Assembly (NCBI GenBank): GCA_964483155.1
Contig: CAZAAC010000054.1
Location: forward strand, 1 to 14,494
Reading direction: 5' to 3'
DNA: 14,494 nucleotides
Origin: JAAYYM01 sp964483155
GTDB taxonomy: Bacteria; Bacillota; Clostridia; Lachnospirales; Lachnospiraceae
Part shown: one piece after another, positions 1 through 7,320 of the stretch
Numbering within the stretch: the stretch's first letter is position 1
How the letters are laid out: each line of letters starts with the position of its first letter
Translations under genes and position numbers: made by a program
The notes under the pieces: generated by a model
Told to the model about the DNA's origin: nothing
Databases searched by the model: none
Seen by the model: only the letters and a program-made list of their open reading frames with translations

Positions 1-2
1 CG

Positions 3-299
3 CAGGAAAGAGTATCTCGACCAGATTTATTACTAGGTGTTCAAGCCAATGTTCTGTATTTTGGATACTCTGTACCACTTGTCAATGACGAACTGCAAAG
101 TGAATGCCGCTGGTTTACTGGATTAACAAAATTAGGACGTACAGCTCAAATTTGTGACGCAGAGAGTTGGAATACACTGTTAGCAAATGAGACCTTTGAG
201 GAAGACTTCTCTTATCAATATGAAGCGTGGAAGGGTGAGGATACTACGTTTACAGAAGCAGAGGGCGCAACAAGGATAGGGCTGCATTATGTTCGTTAA
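3..299 (+). CDS. 3' end of an unrecognised protein gene (partial)
   Basis: An open frame enters from the left edge (first full codon at 3) and runs 98 codons to TAA at 297-299. It has ordinary coding character for this genome and no internal stop. The visible C-terminus is soluble and acidic, with several Trp, Tyr and Cys residues and no membrane segment, ending in Gly-Leu-His-Tyr-Val-Arg. I do not recognise the family. It lies 47 bases upstream of the first lipoprotein start and on the same strand, so the two could be cotranscribed. The start and most of the protein lie outside the window. Confidence 0.6.
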   Translation, partial: QERVSRPDLLLGVQANVLYFGYSVPLVNDELQSECRWFTGLTKLGRTAQICDAESWNTLLANETFEEDFSYQYEAWKGEDTTFTEAEGATRIGLHYVR

Positions 300-346
300 T
301 GAATTTGACTAAATATCACTTTATAAGAAAGATGAGGACGAAGTTT

Positions 347-883
347 ATGGAGAAAGTTTTTTTGGTTTTAATCACAATGCTGATTATGGCTACGTTGGGA
401 GCTTGTGGAAGTAGTACAGTAAACAATAGTCAGACAGAAGAAGCAACTACGGCACTGGATATATCTACTCAAGAGGGACAGAATGAAATTGATGAAGATG
501 AGGGAAATGCAGATGAAGAGTCTTATATGTATCAGATGACAGAACAGGAAATACAGGCTGCCATAGCAGACTATCATGGAGAATATCGCTGCACAGCAGA
601 TGCTAATTCAATTGTAATTAACGATAACGGTATGTATTATGATGGAGCAAAACTGGATATTCAGTCAATTGGAGAAGGATATGTTGTTCTAAATAACTCA
701 AATTTAATTATTATTCTGGGTGCCGGTGAAGTAAGAGCAAATTTTACACATGCCGAGGATAATAGTTATTTGGAGAATTATGAGAGGATAGGAGGGGAAG
801 ATATAAACCACCTTGAGGAGCAAATATCGGATGAGACAGGAAGTGAAAGTACAAATACTATTCAGGAATCAGAGCAAGTATAG
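347..883 (+). CDS. Small predicted lipoprotein, possibly truncated by a nonsense codon
   Basis: A 178-residue predicted membrane-anchored lipoprotein exported by Sec and lipidated at Cys20. The signal peptide runs from Met1-Glu-Lys through a hydrophobic stretch to the lipobox Leu-Gly-Ala-Cys. The start at 347 is preferred over in-frame ATGs at 299 and 332 because GAGGA at 334-338 is 8 bases upstream and because the resulting N-terminus aligns with that of the next lipoprotein (1078). After the Cys comes a low-complexity acidic linker (about residues 21-75), then a small probable beta domain starting Gly-Glu-Tyr and rich in alternating hydrophobic residues (about 80-150), then a Ser/Glu/Thr-rich tail. 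The reading frame continues open for 47 codons beyond the TAG at 881-883, so the protein may once have been longer. Function is unknown. Confidence 0.75.
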   Translation: MEKVFLVLITMLIMATLGACGSSTVNNSQTEEATTALDISTQEGQNEIDEDEGNADEESYMYQMTEQEIQAAIADYHGEYRCTADANSIVINDNGMYYDGAKLDIQSIGEGYVVLNNSNLIIILGAGEVRANFTHAEDNSYLENYERIGGEDINHLEEQISDETGSESTNTIQESEQV

Positions 884-1061
884 TTGAGCAAACACATGGG
901 CACCTACATAAATGATAGTACAGATGATTCATTTATTTTAACAGATGCGTTTCAACTTACCAATATCTCTGTTATGCATGCTGTATACGGAAATGAGGTT
1001 TATGAAGACTCATTTTACAAACAATAATGTTGAAAGATGCAGTGGATATTTCATAGAATGA
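884..1061 (+). pseudogene. Degenerate C-terminal domain following lipoprotein 347-883
   Basis: In the same frame as the lipoprotein, 47 codons follow its TAG without a stop until TAA at 1025-1027. Their product repeats the domain opening seen in the gene: Gly-Thr-Tyr, seven residues, Asp-Ser-Phe-Ile-Leu-Thr-Asp, against Gly-Glu-Tyr, seven residues, Asn-Ser-Ile-Val-Ile-Asn-Asp, with no gap. A second frame then takes over and ends Cys-Ser-Gly-Tyr-Phe-Ile-Glu-TGA at 1038-1061, a tail also found after the next gene and, in variant form, at the intact C-terminus of the lipoprotein at 4719. The simplest reading is an ancestral longer lipoprotein broken by one nonsense mutation and one frameshift. 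Independent short genes here are unlikely, because no ribosome binding site serves them. Confidence 0.5.
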
Positions 1062-1077
1062 GTGAGGAGATTATGGG

Positions 1078-2832
1078 ATGAAAAAAGTATTTATGATTTT
1101 AGTAACGATATTTATAATGGCAACGCTGGTAGCTTGTGGAAGTGATAAAACATTAAACAATAATCCAACAAATGAGGTAGTACCCACTCCGAATTCGACA
1201 ACTGAAATACAAAATGAATTCAATGAGAGTGATAAGCAAGCTGATACTTTAACAGAGGAAGGACTACCATTGAAATTGGAGCTAGATAGTTCACGGAGTG
1301 GAACCATAATATATTATGATAAAGACGATTTCTTTTCAAAGTGTGTAAAAGGAACCACCGCCACTATCAAGATTGAGTTTGCCGAAAATGACAGGAAGTA
1401 TGAATTTGAAATTAATCATGACGAAACACATGAAAATAACAAGTTCTATTCTTATTTTATTTATGAACAAAAATCGATTGAGGCTAGTGATAGTGGTACA
1501 AGTAATAGACTACAGATTGAACGGAACGAAGATGTATATACGATTCGTTTCTATATTCCGCTACAGAATGAAGAAGGAAAATCTGTTAAGGCAGACTGCT
1601 CGAAGATTCAGAATTGTACGATTAGATTTTATTTAGATGATGGAAAGAACCCATCTGAACAGAAAGAAGAGATATATGAGTCAAAGGATTTTTTGGTTTT
1701 TAATGACGAATACAAAGAAATAATTACGGATATTGATCCAATCCCTGATGTTTTCATAGATAGTGCATTAGACAGTACATACTTTACACCGATGAGCAGT
1801 AGCTACATTGTAACGATGGCAGAATTACCGCAGGTTCGTGTTTATGTTATGGGCTGGAAATATTTTAATCGAAAATTATGTTACGGTATGGTCGATGTAG
1901 AGAATAAACCGGTAACTATACTGTCTATGAATAGCTATGATGAGTTTGGTGGACTTGTAGGAGTAAGTGAAAAACTTATATTTGAGTCGGACGAAGATGC
2001 TTTAAACAGAAGTAGAGAATTCATGGTTTTCTCGGAAAGTGGGAAAAAAGATGAAGGACTTGAAAATCCAGATATAAGAAGACAGTTTATAGAAGAGGAA
2101 TGCTTCTTCTACAAAGGAAGTGAGAAAAAAGGATATTCATGTTTTGATAATAATGTTTATTATGCAACAGGAAAAGCTAATGATTATCAAGGAAATATGA
2201 CATGGATAGCTTCACTCCATAATTTTGCGAATAATTCTCCAAGTGGATTAATGCAAAGTCTTTCATTTGAAAAAAGACCGGGTGAAATACAGACTTTAAC
2301 GAACATACCTTACGCATATGAAACTGATATTTTGGATGATGAAGGAGGACGTTCGGTTATTATAGATGATGTATGCAATGTCACAGTGTATGTTTCAAAA
2401 GGGTACGGACAACCTGCTGGAATTGCAAGAACAGCAATAGAAGATGGTGCGCTATCGGAAGAAGCTTATGCTAAAATTGCTTTCAGAGATAGTGATAAAC
2501 AGTATATGATGCCAACTACTGACGATTACATGATTATTAGAGAGAGCAATACTATGTCAGATGAAGAAGAGAGGATTAGATTGATCTCTTTTAATGAGGA
2601 TGGTAAAGCAGTTCAAATAGTAGATCGTGAGATACAGAACTGGGATAACATGATTAATTTGGACGAAGTTATTTCATGGGACAGGGAAGTTGGAACATAT
2701 GAAACAGTGGAAATGATTGAAGACGCATATTACAAAGTATATAGTGAACAAGGATTATTGGGCTTGGATATAACAAAAGAATTTACTATATTAACTCAGT
2801 CAGAAAAGATTACTTATATGTCAAAGAATTAA
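1078..2832 (+). CDS. Large predicted lipoprotein of unknown function
   Basis: A 584-residue predicted lipoprotein. The signal peptide begins Met-Lys-Lys-Val-Phe and ends in lipobox Leu-Val-Ala-Cys (Cys20), near-identical in layout to the gene upstream. GAGGAGA at 1064-1070 lies 7 bases before the ATG; an out-of-frame ATG at 1073 is ignored. The mature part is soluble, acidic and beta-rich with no further membrane segment. From about residue 235 it is clearly paralogous to the lipoprotein at 3072. Shared features include a Tyr-Phe-x-Pro segment leading to a Tyr-rich block, a Lys-Leu-Ile-Phe-Glu-Ser-Asp-Glu-Asp-Ala stretch matched by Arg-Leu-Glu-Phe-Ala-Ser-Ile-Asp-Asp-Ala, and a late Pro-Thr-Thr-Asp-Asp-Tyr segment followed by Ser-Phe-Asn-Glu-Asp-Gly-Lys matched by Ser-Phe-Asp-Ser-Asn-Gly-Lys. 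It is probably an extracytoplasmic surface protein; substrate or partner unknown. Fifteen further in-frame codons follow the stop. Confidence 0.85.
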   Translation: MKKVFMILVTIFIMATLVACGSDKTLNNNPTNEVVPTPNSTTEIQNEFNESDKQADTLTEEGLPLKLELDSSRSGTIIYYDKDDFFSKCVKGTTATIKIEFAENDRKYEFEINHDETHENNKFYSYFIYEQKSIEASDSGTSNRLQIERNEDVYTIRFYIPLQNEEGKSVKADCSKIQNCTIRFYLDDGKNPSEQKEEIYESKDFLVFNDEYKEIITDIDPIPDVFIDSALDSTYFTPMSSSYIVTMAELPQVRVYVMGWKYFNRKLCYGMVDVENKPVTILSMNSYDEFGGLVGVSEKLIFESDEDALNRSREFMVFSESGKKDEGLENPDIRRQFIEEECFFYKGSEKKGYSCFDNNVYYATGKANDYQGNMTWIASLHNFANNSPSGLMQSLSFEKRPGEIQTLTNIPYAYETDILDDEGGRSVIIDDVCNVTVYVSKGYGQPAGIARTAIEDGALSEEAYAKIAFRDSDKQYMMPTTDDYMIIRESNTMSDEEERIRLISFNEDGKAVQIVDREIQNWDNMINLDEVISWDREVGTYETVEMIEDAYYKVYSEQGLLGLDITKEFTILTQSEKITYMSKN

Positions 2833-2880
2833 TTCAAAAATCCAGACTATGTATTTTGTAGCGGCTATTTCATAGAATGA
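2833..2880 (+). pseudogene. In-frame C-terminal remnant after lipoprotein 1078-2832
   Basis: Directly after TAA 2830-2832 the same frame stays open for 15 codons and ends Cys-Ser-Gly-Tyr-Phe-Ile-Glu-TGA (motif at 2857-2880). The same seven residues and stop occur at 1038-1061. Between the two copies the Cys, Ser and Gly codons differ only at third positions and the rest is identical, as expected if the stretch was once translated. One nonsense change would be enough to have shortened the upstream lipoprotein. A duplicated untranslated segment is the alternative. Confidence 0.4.
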
Positions 2881-2981
2881 ATGAGATAAGGTGTAAAACC
2901 ATAAGGTGCACAAGAAGAAAATTTATAAGTACTATCATAAAGAAGCATTCCGTAATGGTTGAGTGTAGGTGTTTTCTGTAT

Positions 2982-3011
2982 GATGATACTTGTCTATCAC
3001 ACAGTATCATC
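2982..3011. other. Stem-loop in the gap before lipoprotein 3072
   Basis: A perfect 9-bp inverted repeat, GATGATACT (2982-2990) and AGTATCATC (3003-3011), is separated by 12 bases. No T-tract follows, so it is not an intrinsic terminator. It sits about 60 bases upstream of the lipoprotein start inside the 239-base gap 2833-3071. It could be an operator, an RNA processing site or a relic of a rearrangement. The rest of the gap shows only a weak direct repeat of ATAAGGTG (2886 and 2901) and no convincing gene. Confidence 0.4.
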
Positions 3012-3071
3012 GGAAGAGTGGAGCATTACTATACAGGTAATTATGGATTAACATTAGGGAGACAACAAAAT

Positions 3072-4703
3072 ATGAGAAAACGAGTTACTATTTTTATGTT
3101 AGCAATGATTTTAATGGCTACATTAACTGGTTGTGGCAAAAAAGCAGAGAACAGTAATACACCAGTTCCAGTAAAGGAAGATAATGCAGTTATTCCGGCT
3201 TCCGAAACTGTCGAAGTTGAAGAAAAGCAGCCGTTTATCATTTATCATATTAGTGATGATGAAATTGAAATGCATTTTACATCAGAAAAACTTACGTCGA
3301 TAGAACGGCTGGCATTCCTTGCGCCTACAGGCGATGAAAGCGGCTCATATAACACTTCTGTCAACATTGATTTTGAACGTGACGGCAATAAAATATGCCC
3401 CTTCTTCATTGTTTTCAGTGAGGCGATGGATGTTGCATACACCATTGATAGTTATGGTGATGAAATGGAAGTTACAACCGAAGGAAATACACTTATCTGC
3501 CATGTGAAGCATGAAAACATTATATTACCTTTTGAAAAGGCGGAATTATGGCATATTGACACCGAAAATCCACAGCCCTTTGAGGGTATTATTACCGATG
3601 ATGTGTCTGCTATTATTACGCCTGTTGCTGAGGGCTTCCTGCCGGACGAATTCAATCGTAGTGAATATGACGATCAATACTTCAAACCCGACAGTGACGA
3701 TTTTGTTTTATTAACCTATGAGATACCTATTCGTCTTTTGCTTCCTGAGTGGTATCAGTATTATGGTAGGGTTTGGCATTATGGCTTGTACCATAGTGAA
3801 AAAGAGAGCAATGTAAAGATTACATATCTTATCTCTTATAAGGACGATAAATATACAAGTACAAAGCTCCGTCTTGAATTTGCATCTATTGATGATGCAA
3901 TGGTATCACCGCTTGTCTATGATTATGATATGATTCCCTTGGATTTGGGACTTTCGGATGAGCCTGATGATTCTCTTGTTACAGCCGAGTTCTTTGAGGA
4001 CTGCGACCAGAAAAGGTACGGAGCACTTTCTGATTCCGACCACGATATTATGTATCATGGACACTTCGATCAGTTTAGGTACTTTGAATACAAGTCTCAT
4101 GATACGCTACAGGAGCTAAAAACACTGATGTCAGTGCCTCTCACAGAGTATTCTGATATGCTAGCTTTTATATCCGTGAGTTCACTTAGTTATTCGGCAG
4201 GAAAAACGCAGACCTGTGAGCTGCTGGAGTATTCGGGTAATGTACCAGCAACGACATATAGCAGTAAACGCACCCATGAAGCGGGTAGCGACGACATGGT
4301 GCTGAATACCATAAACGATTTACCCGGTGACAGTAAGTATTTTTCACCCATCACTGACGATTATGCATATGTGTTAACACAGGATTATCCAAATCAAGGT
4401 GACGGCTACTTTAATCAAGAAGTATATCTATACTCCTTTGACAGCAATGGAAAGATCGTTCAATGTATTTACCGTCGTCAGTATTCCGAATACTTAAGCG
4501 ATTCGTTTGAAGGAGAGGAATTCTCCGAGAATTTCAAAAGGTGGATGTACGATAAAGAAAGTGGCGCATATTATATCGATTATCTCGCGGATTACGAAGG
4601 TGGAGAGCTGTATTCGAGCGAGAACGGTACGGCGAAAGAAAACCTGTTGTTTGAATTAACGAAACGCGGTCAGCACGAGGGTTTCTATTTCTCAAAACAA
4701 TAA
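3072..4703 (+). CDS. Large predicted lipoprotein, paralogue of the gene at 1078
   Basis: A 543-residue predicted lipoprotein with signal peptide Met-Arg-Lys-Arg, hydrophobic core and lipobox Leu-Thr-Gly-Cys (Cys21). The frame is open back to 2877, but 3072 is the chosen start: AGGGAGA at 3056-3062 is 9 bases upstream, and only this start puts the signal peptide at the N-terminus. After a Pro/Val/Glu-rich linker the protein parallels 1078-2832 along most of its length, including the Tyr-Phe-x-Pro block (about residue 198), the Phe-Ala-Ser-Ile-Asp-Asp-Ala stretch (about 270), and a C-terminal Tyr-Phe-Ser-Pro-Ile-Thr-Asp-Asp-Tyr segment (about 420). Sampled lines are 40-50% GC, against about 35% in its paralogue, and its codon choice differs, suggesting separate acquisition or recombination. 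It ends 15 bases before the next lipoprotein and is likely cotranscribed with it. No enzymatic motif is visible. Confidence 0.85.
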   Translation: MRKRVTIFMLAMILMATLTGCGKKAENSNTPVPVKEDNAVIPASETVEVEEKQPFIIYHISDDEIEMHFTSEKLTSIERLAFLAPTGDESGSYNTSVNIDFERDGNKICPFFIVFSEAMDVAYTIDSYGDEMEVTTEGNTLICHVKHENIILPFEKAELWHIDTENPQPFEGIITDDVSAIITPVAEGFLPDEFNRSEYDDQYFKPDSDDFVLLTYEIPIRLLLPEWYQYYGRVWHYGLYHSEKESNVKITYLISYKDDKYTSTKLRLEFASIDDAMVSPLVYDYDMIPLDLGLSDEPDDSLVTAEFFEDCDQKRYGALSDSDHDIMYHGHFDQFRYFEYKSHDTLQELKTLMSVPLTEYSDMLAFISVSSLSYSAGKTQTCELLEYSGNVPATTYSSKRTHEAGSDDMVLNTINDLPGDSKYFSPITDDYAYVLTQDYPNQGDGYFNQEVYLYSFDSNGKIVQCIYRRQYSEYLSDSFEGEEFSENFKRWMYDKESGAYYIDYLADYEGGELYSSENGTAKENLLFELTKRGQHEGFYFSKQ

Positions 4704-4718
4704 AAGGAGATTAACACT

Positions 4719-5927
4719 ATGAGGAAGTTTATTACGACTATTATTGCAGTATGTATGATTATGAGTCTTGTAGCATGTAGTGCGAAGGAAGGGGTAAATG
4801 AATCAAAAGCTCTAGATGAACAACAGCAGAGAGCAGAAAATGGCGAGAAATTTGTTGGCGTTTTTCGCGGTGATGATTTTACAATTGTATTTGCCCAGAA
4901 TGTAGAAGCAATAGAGAATTTTAATGGAGATATTAAGATTGCCATTGATATGGGATATGATTTTTTCTTTCCATACACTGCGAAGATTGTATCTAATACA
5001 GAAATAACCGATTTTACATACCGTGGTGGTGAAGTAGTTACAGAGTTTAATTTCAAACTTGAAGGTGATACTTTGTATTATCATCGTCTGATTCATGAGG
5101 ATAATTATGAAGATAACATTACTTTGAAGAGAACAGATGATGATCCGATTGAAGTGTACAATGAATTACTGCAAAAATCAGGAGAGTCTGTATCTCAGAA
5201 TCTAACTACAGATACTTCAAATGAAGCCTCTGAACAGGCACCAGAGGTTAATCCTCAACCAGACGTTCAAGGCGGTGACACAGAGGCATTTCCCTATATC
5301 GACATTACATACAGGGCACAGGAGTATGACGGAATATTAATCTTTCAGAAGCCAAACGAAGAAGGACTCCCGACTGAGATTGTGATTGACGGAAAGACAT
5401 ATGAACTCGAAGATTACTATATGGTTTATGATGCAGCAAAGGACGCGTGGACAGGTGGAGGCACGGGAAACAATCCCGATGGTAATATTGGCATTTCGCT
5501 TTCCGGTAACAATGAAAAATGGATGTTATGGATATCCGGTGCTTTTGATATGACAAGTGCATACTTTGGCGATGATACTCAAGAGGGCACCGATACAACA
5601 CCAAAAACGGGGAACTATTCGTTTGTCGGAGTGACCTATAAACATGAAAACCTTGATTTGACATTCCAGTTAAAAACACCCGATGCAAATGGCAATCCGA
5701 CTGAAGTATTGTTTGACGGTGATACATATAATGAAGTATCTTTTAAAAAGGAAACATTTACATTATCTAATGTATCTATAACGCTCACGTCTACTAACAC
5801 TTATCTGGTAAATGCCAATCTATCAATTGGAGAACAGACACACGAATTCTATATTGAAGACGCTGGGGATGGTTCATGGAAAATGTATGGACCGGGAATG
5901 TGTAGTGGGTATTACTATCCGGAATAA
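4719..5927 (+). CDS. Predicted lipoprotein with tandem beta-domain repeats
   Basis: A 402-residue predicted lipoprotein; signal peptide Met-Arg-Lys-Phe-Ile and lipobox Leu-Val-Ala-Cys (Cys20). AAGGAGA lies 8 bases before the ATG. A first domain (about residues 45-140) opens Phe-Val-Gly-Val. A Ser/Thr/Glu/Pro-rich linker follows (about 145-190), then two tandem copies of one domain (about 192-285 and 301-402). The copies share Gly-Leu-Pro-Thr-Glu-Ile-Val-Ile-Asp-Gly-Lys-Thr-Tyr against Gly-Asn-Pro-Thr-Glu-Val-Leu-Phe-Asp-Gly-Asp-Thr-Tyr. The second copy also opens Phe-Val-Gly-Val, so the first domain may be a distant third copy. The C-terminus is Met-Cys-Ser-Gly-Tyr-Tyr-Tyr-Pro-Glu, echoing Met-Thr-Ser-Ala-Tyr-Phe at the end of the first copy and the Cys-Ser-Gly-Tyr-Phe remnants upstream. 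Probably a cell-surface beta-sandwich or lipocalin-like protein; ligand unknown. Confidence 0.85.
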   Translation: MRKFITTIIAVCMIMSLVACSAKEGVNESKALDEQQQRAENGEKFVGVFRGDDFTIVFAQNVEAIENFNGDIKIAIDMGYDFFFPYTAKIVSNTEITDFTYRGGEVVTEFNFKLEGDTLYYHRLIHEDNYEDNITLKRTDDDPIEVYNELLQKSGESVSQNLTTDTSNEASEQAPEVNPQPDVQGGDTEAFPYIDITYRAQEYDGILIFQKPNEEGLPTEIVIDGKTYELEDYYMVYDAAKDAWTGGGTGNNPDGNIGISLSGNNEKWMLWISGAFDMTSAYFGDDTQEGTDTTPKTGNYSFVGVTYKHENLDLTFQLKTPDANGNPTEVLFDGDTYNEVSFKKETFTLSNVSITLTSTNTYLVNANLSIGEQTHEFYIEDAGDGSWKMYGPGMCSGYYYPE

Positions 5928-5995
5928 AGTGTGATAAAGGGGAAGTGGTTGAAAGTAGTAATCTGTCCTCTTTCACAATCTCGTTATTTTTATTG

Positions 5996-6024
5996 TTGAC
6001 GCAGAAACAATATTATGCAATAAT
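5996..6024 (+). promoter_or_regulatory. Sigma-A-type promoter of the MarR gene
   Basis: TTGACG at 5996-6001, a 17-base spacer, and AATAAT at 6019-6024 preceded by TGC (extended -10 TGn). Transcription would start near 6031, almost on the first possible ATG (6032). Translation may thus be leaderless or begin at ATG 6044. Confidence 0.55.
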
Positions 6025-6025
6025 A
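6011..6025. promoter_or_regulatory. Candidate MarR operator overlapping the -10 box
   Basis: TATTAT (6011-6016) and ATAATA (6020-6025) form a perfect 6-bp inverted repeat around GCA and cover the -10 element. MarR proteins bind such short AT-rich dyads and commonly repress their own promoters. Autorepression by the adjacent MarR is inferred. Confidence 0.45.
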
Positions 6026-6031
6026 GTATCC

Positions 6032-6502
6032 ATGGAAACTAAAATGAACAATATAGATATTGAAATTGAATATTCCTCCATAATTATTGGAAAATTAATG
6101 AGCATTAGTGGTATTCTTGAGAGGTCAGCTAATCGATTATTGCTGCCATATGAACTCAATCAACAACAGTTTTCAATATTATTTGAAATAGTAAAAGCAA
6201 AAAAGGTACAACAAAAGAATATAATCAACCGATTGTCTCTCGAAAAGGCACATGTGTCAAAAGCGGTAAAAAAACTACTGAATATGGGATTAATTGAGAG
6301 TGCTCCATTTGAGGATGATAAACGTTCCTCATTTTTATTGCCGACAGATAAAGGAAAAAAAGTTGTTGATGAGTGTCGATCAATTTTTGATGTATGGAAA
6401 ATAGAAAGGTTATGCCAATTTAATCAAAAAGAACTTGATCAAATTTTAGAAAGTGTTGATAAGTTACAAAAAGCATTTATAAGGAAAGATTTAGAGTATT
6501 AA
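6032..6502 (+). CDS. MarR-family transcriptional regulator
   Basis: A 156-residue (152 if ATG 6044 is used) one-component winged-helix regulator, near the usual MarR length of about 150. The N-terminal helix that builds the dimer interface (Ile-Ile-Gly-Lys-Leu region) leads to a winged helix-turn-helix at about residues 40-110. The recognition helix lies around Leu-Glu-Lys-Ala-His-Val-Ser-Lys-Ala-Val-Lys-Lys-Leu, and the wing around Asp-Asp-Lys-Arg-Ser-Ser-Phe-Leu-Leu-Pro-Thr, followed by C-terminal dimerisation helices. The frame is open upstream to 5945, but the promoter at 5996-6024 and the family alignment exclude that region. Only a weak GGAA precedes ATG 6044. The gene is followed after 14 bases by the flavodoxin/ferredoxin gene, its probable target. 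The effector ligand cannot be read from sequence. Confidence 0.88.
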   Translation: METKMNNIDIEIEYSSIIIGKLMSISGILERSANRLLLPYELNQQQFSILFEIVKAKKVQQKNIINRLSLEKAHVSKAVKKLLNMGLIESAPFEDDKRSSFLLPTDKGKKVVDECRSIFDVWKIERLCQFNQKELDQILESVDKLQKAFIRKDLEY

Positions 6503-6516
6503 AGGAAGAGGATAAA

Positions 6517-7320
6517 ATGAAAATTAAATCATTAAAGGTAGCTTATTTTTCACCAACTGGTAGAACAAAAAAGATCGCACAGTCTGTTATGCGTGGAATA
6601 AATGAAAAAGATGTAGAAGTAATTGATATAACTACGCCAGATGCGAGAGAACAGTATTTACAAATATCAGACAATGAATTACTAGTTGTTGCTGTGCCTG
6701 TTTATATGGGTAGAGTACCTGCGCTATTAAGTGAATGGTTGCATAGAATTAAGACGCATAATACCCTTGCAGTTTGTATCGTCGTATATGGTAATCGTAC
6801 ATATGGGGATGCATTACTTGAACTTAAAGATATTTTAGTACAGCGTGGATGTATACCGATTGCTGGTGCCGCATTTATTGGAGAACACTCTTTCTCAAGT
6901 TCTGAGATACCACTAGCTGAGGGACGCCCTGATGCAAGTGATTTAAATCATGCTGAATTATTTGGAGGTAAAATAAAAGAGACACTAGACTCTATTTCAA
7001 CACTGAATAGGATTCCTGATTTAATGATACCGGGTGATTATCCTTATGGTGGCGTAACAGAACTGTGGAGTGTTGATTTTATTGAAATTAGTGATAAGTG
7101 TAAAAAACAGGGGATTTGTGCGAAAGTATGCCCAGTTGGTGCTATTGATTACAAGAATACTACTATTATTGATCAGGAGAAATGTATTAGTTGCTGCGCT
7201 TGCATTAAAAACTGTCCAGAAAATGCCAGAACAATAAAAGCAAGTCGCGTAAAGGATGCAGCAATACGACTAAATCAATTGTATAAAGAACAGAAAAATC
7301 CTGAAGTATTTTTTATATAA
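6517..7320 (+). CDS. EFR1-type flavodoxin-ferredoxin fusion protein
   Basis: A 267-residue cytosolic electron-transfer protein. Residues 5-165 form a flavodoxin-like FMN domain with the phosphate-binding loop Ser-Pro-Thr-Gly-Arg-Thr at 12-17 and a second loop at Pro-Val-Tyr-Met-Gly-Arg (61-66). Residues 185-240 form a bacterial-type ferredoxin domain. Its second motif is canonical (Cys223, 226, 229, 233-Pro). The first has Cys195, Cys201 and Cys205-Pro but Gln198 where the second cysteine normally stands, so one cluster may be [3Fe-4S], labile or absent. The architecture matches the family annotated as EFR1 ferrodoxin in Clostridia; the electron donor and acceptor are unknown. It has a good AGGAAGAGGA site and follows MarR by 14 bases, so it is probably MarR-controlled. 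Confidence 0.88.
   Translation: MKIKSLKVAYFSPTGRTKKIAQSVMRGINEKDVEVIDITTPDAREQYLQISDNELLVVAVPVYMGRVPALLSEWLHRIKTHNTLAVCIVVYGNRTYGDALLELKDILVQRGCIPIAGAAFIGEHSFSSSEIPLAEGRPDASDLNHAELFGGKIKETLDSISTLNRIPDLMIPGDYPYGGVTELWSVDFIEISDKCKKQGICAKVCPVGAIDYKNTTIIDQEKCISCCACIKNCPENARTIKASRVKDAAIRLNQLYKEQKNPEVFFI

Noticed and set aside
881..883. Recoding (stop readthrough) at the first lipoprotein TAG
   Set aside because: The downstream frame soon meets another stop before the conserved motif and needs a frameshift, so decay is simpler than programmed readthrough.
2877..3071. Longer N-terminus for the third lipoprotein, starting at 2877
   Set aside because: It would bury the signal peptide 65 residues inside; a good ribosome binding site and lipobox support 3072.
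5305..5727. Open frame of 140 codons on the minus strand within the last lipoprotein
   Set aside because: Shadow of the repeat-containing sense gene; very rich in His, Arg and Ser with no start signals.
5930..5995. Terminator between the last lipoprotein and MarR
   Set aside because: GTGATAAAGGGG can pair with CCTCTTTCAC only with two bulges, and the following T-rich stretch is interrupted; too weak to call.
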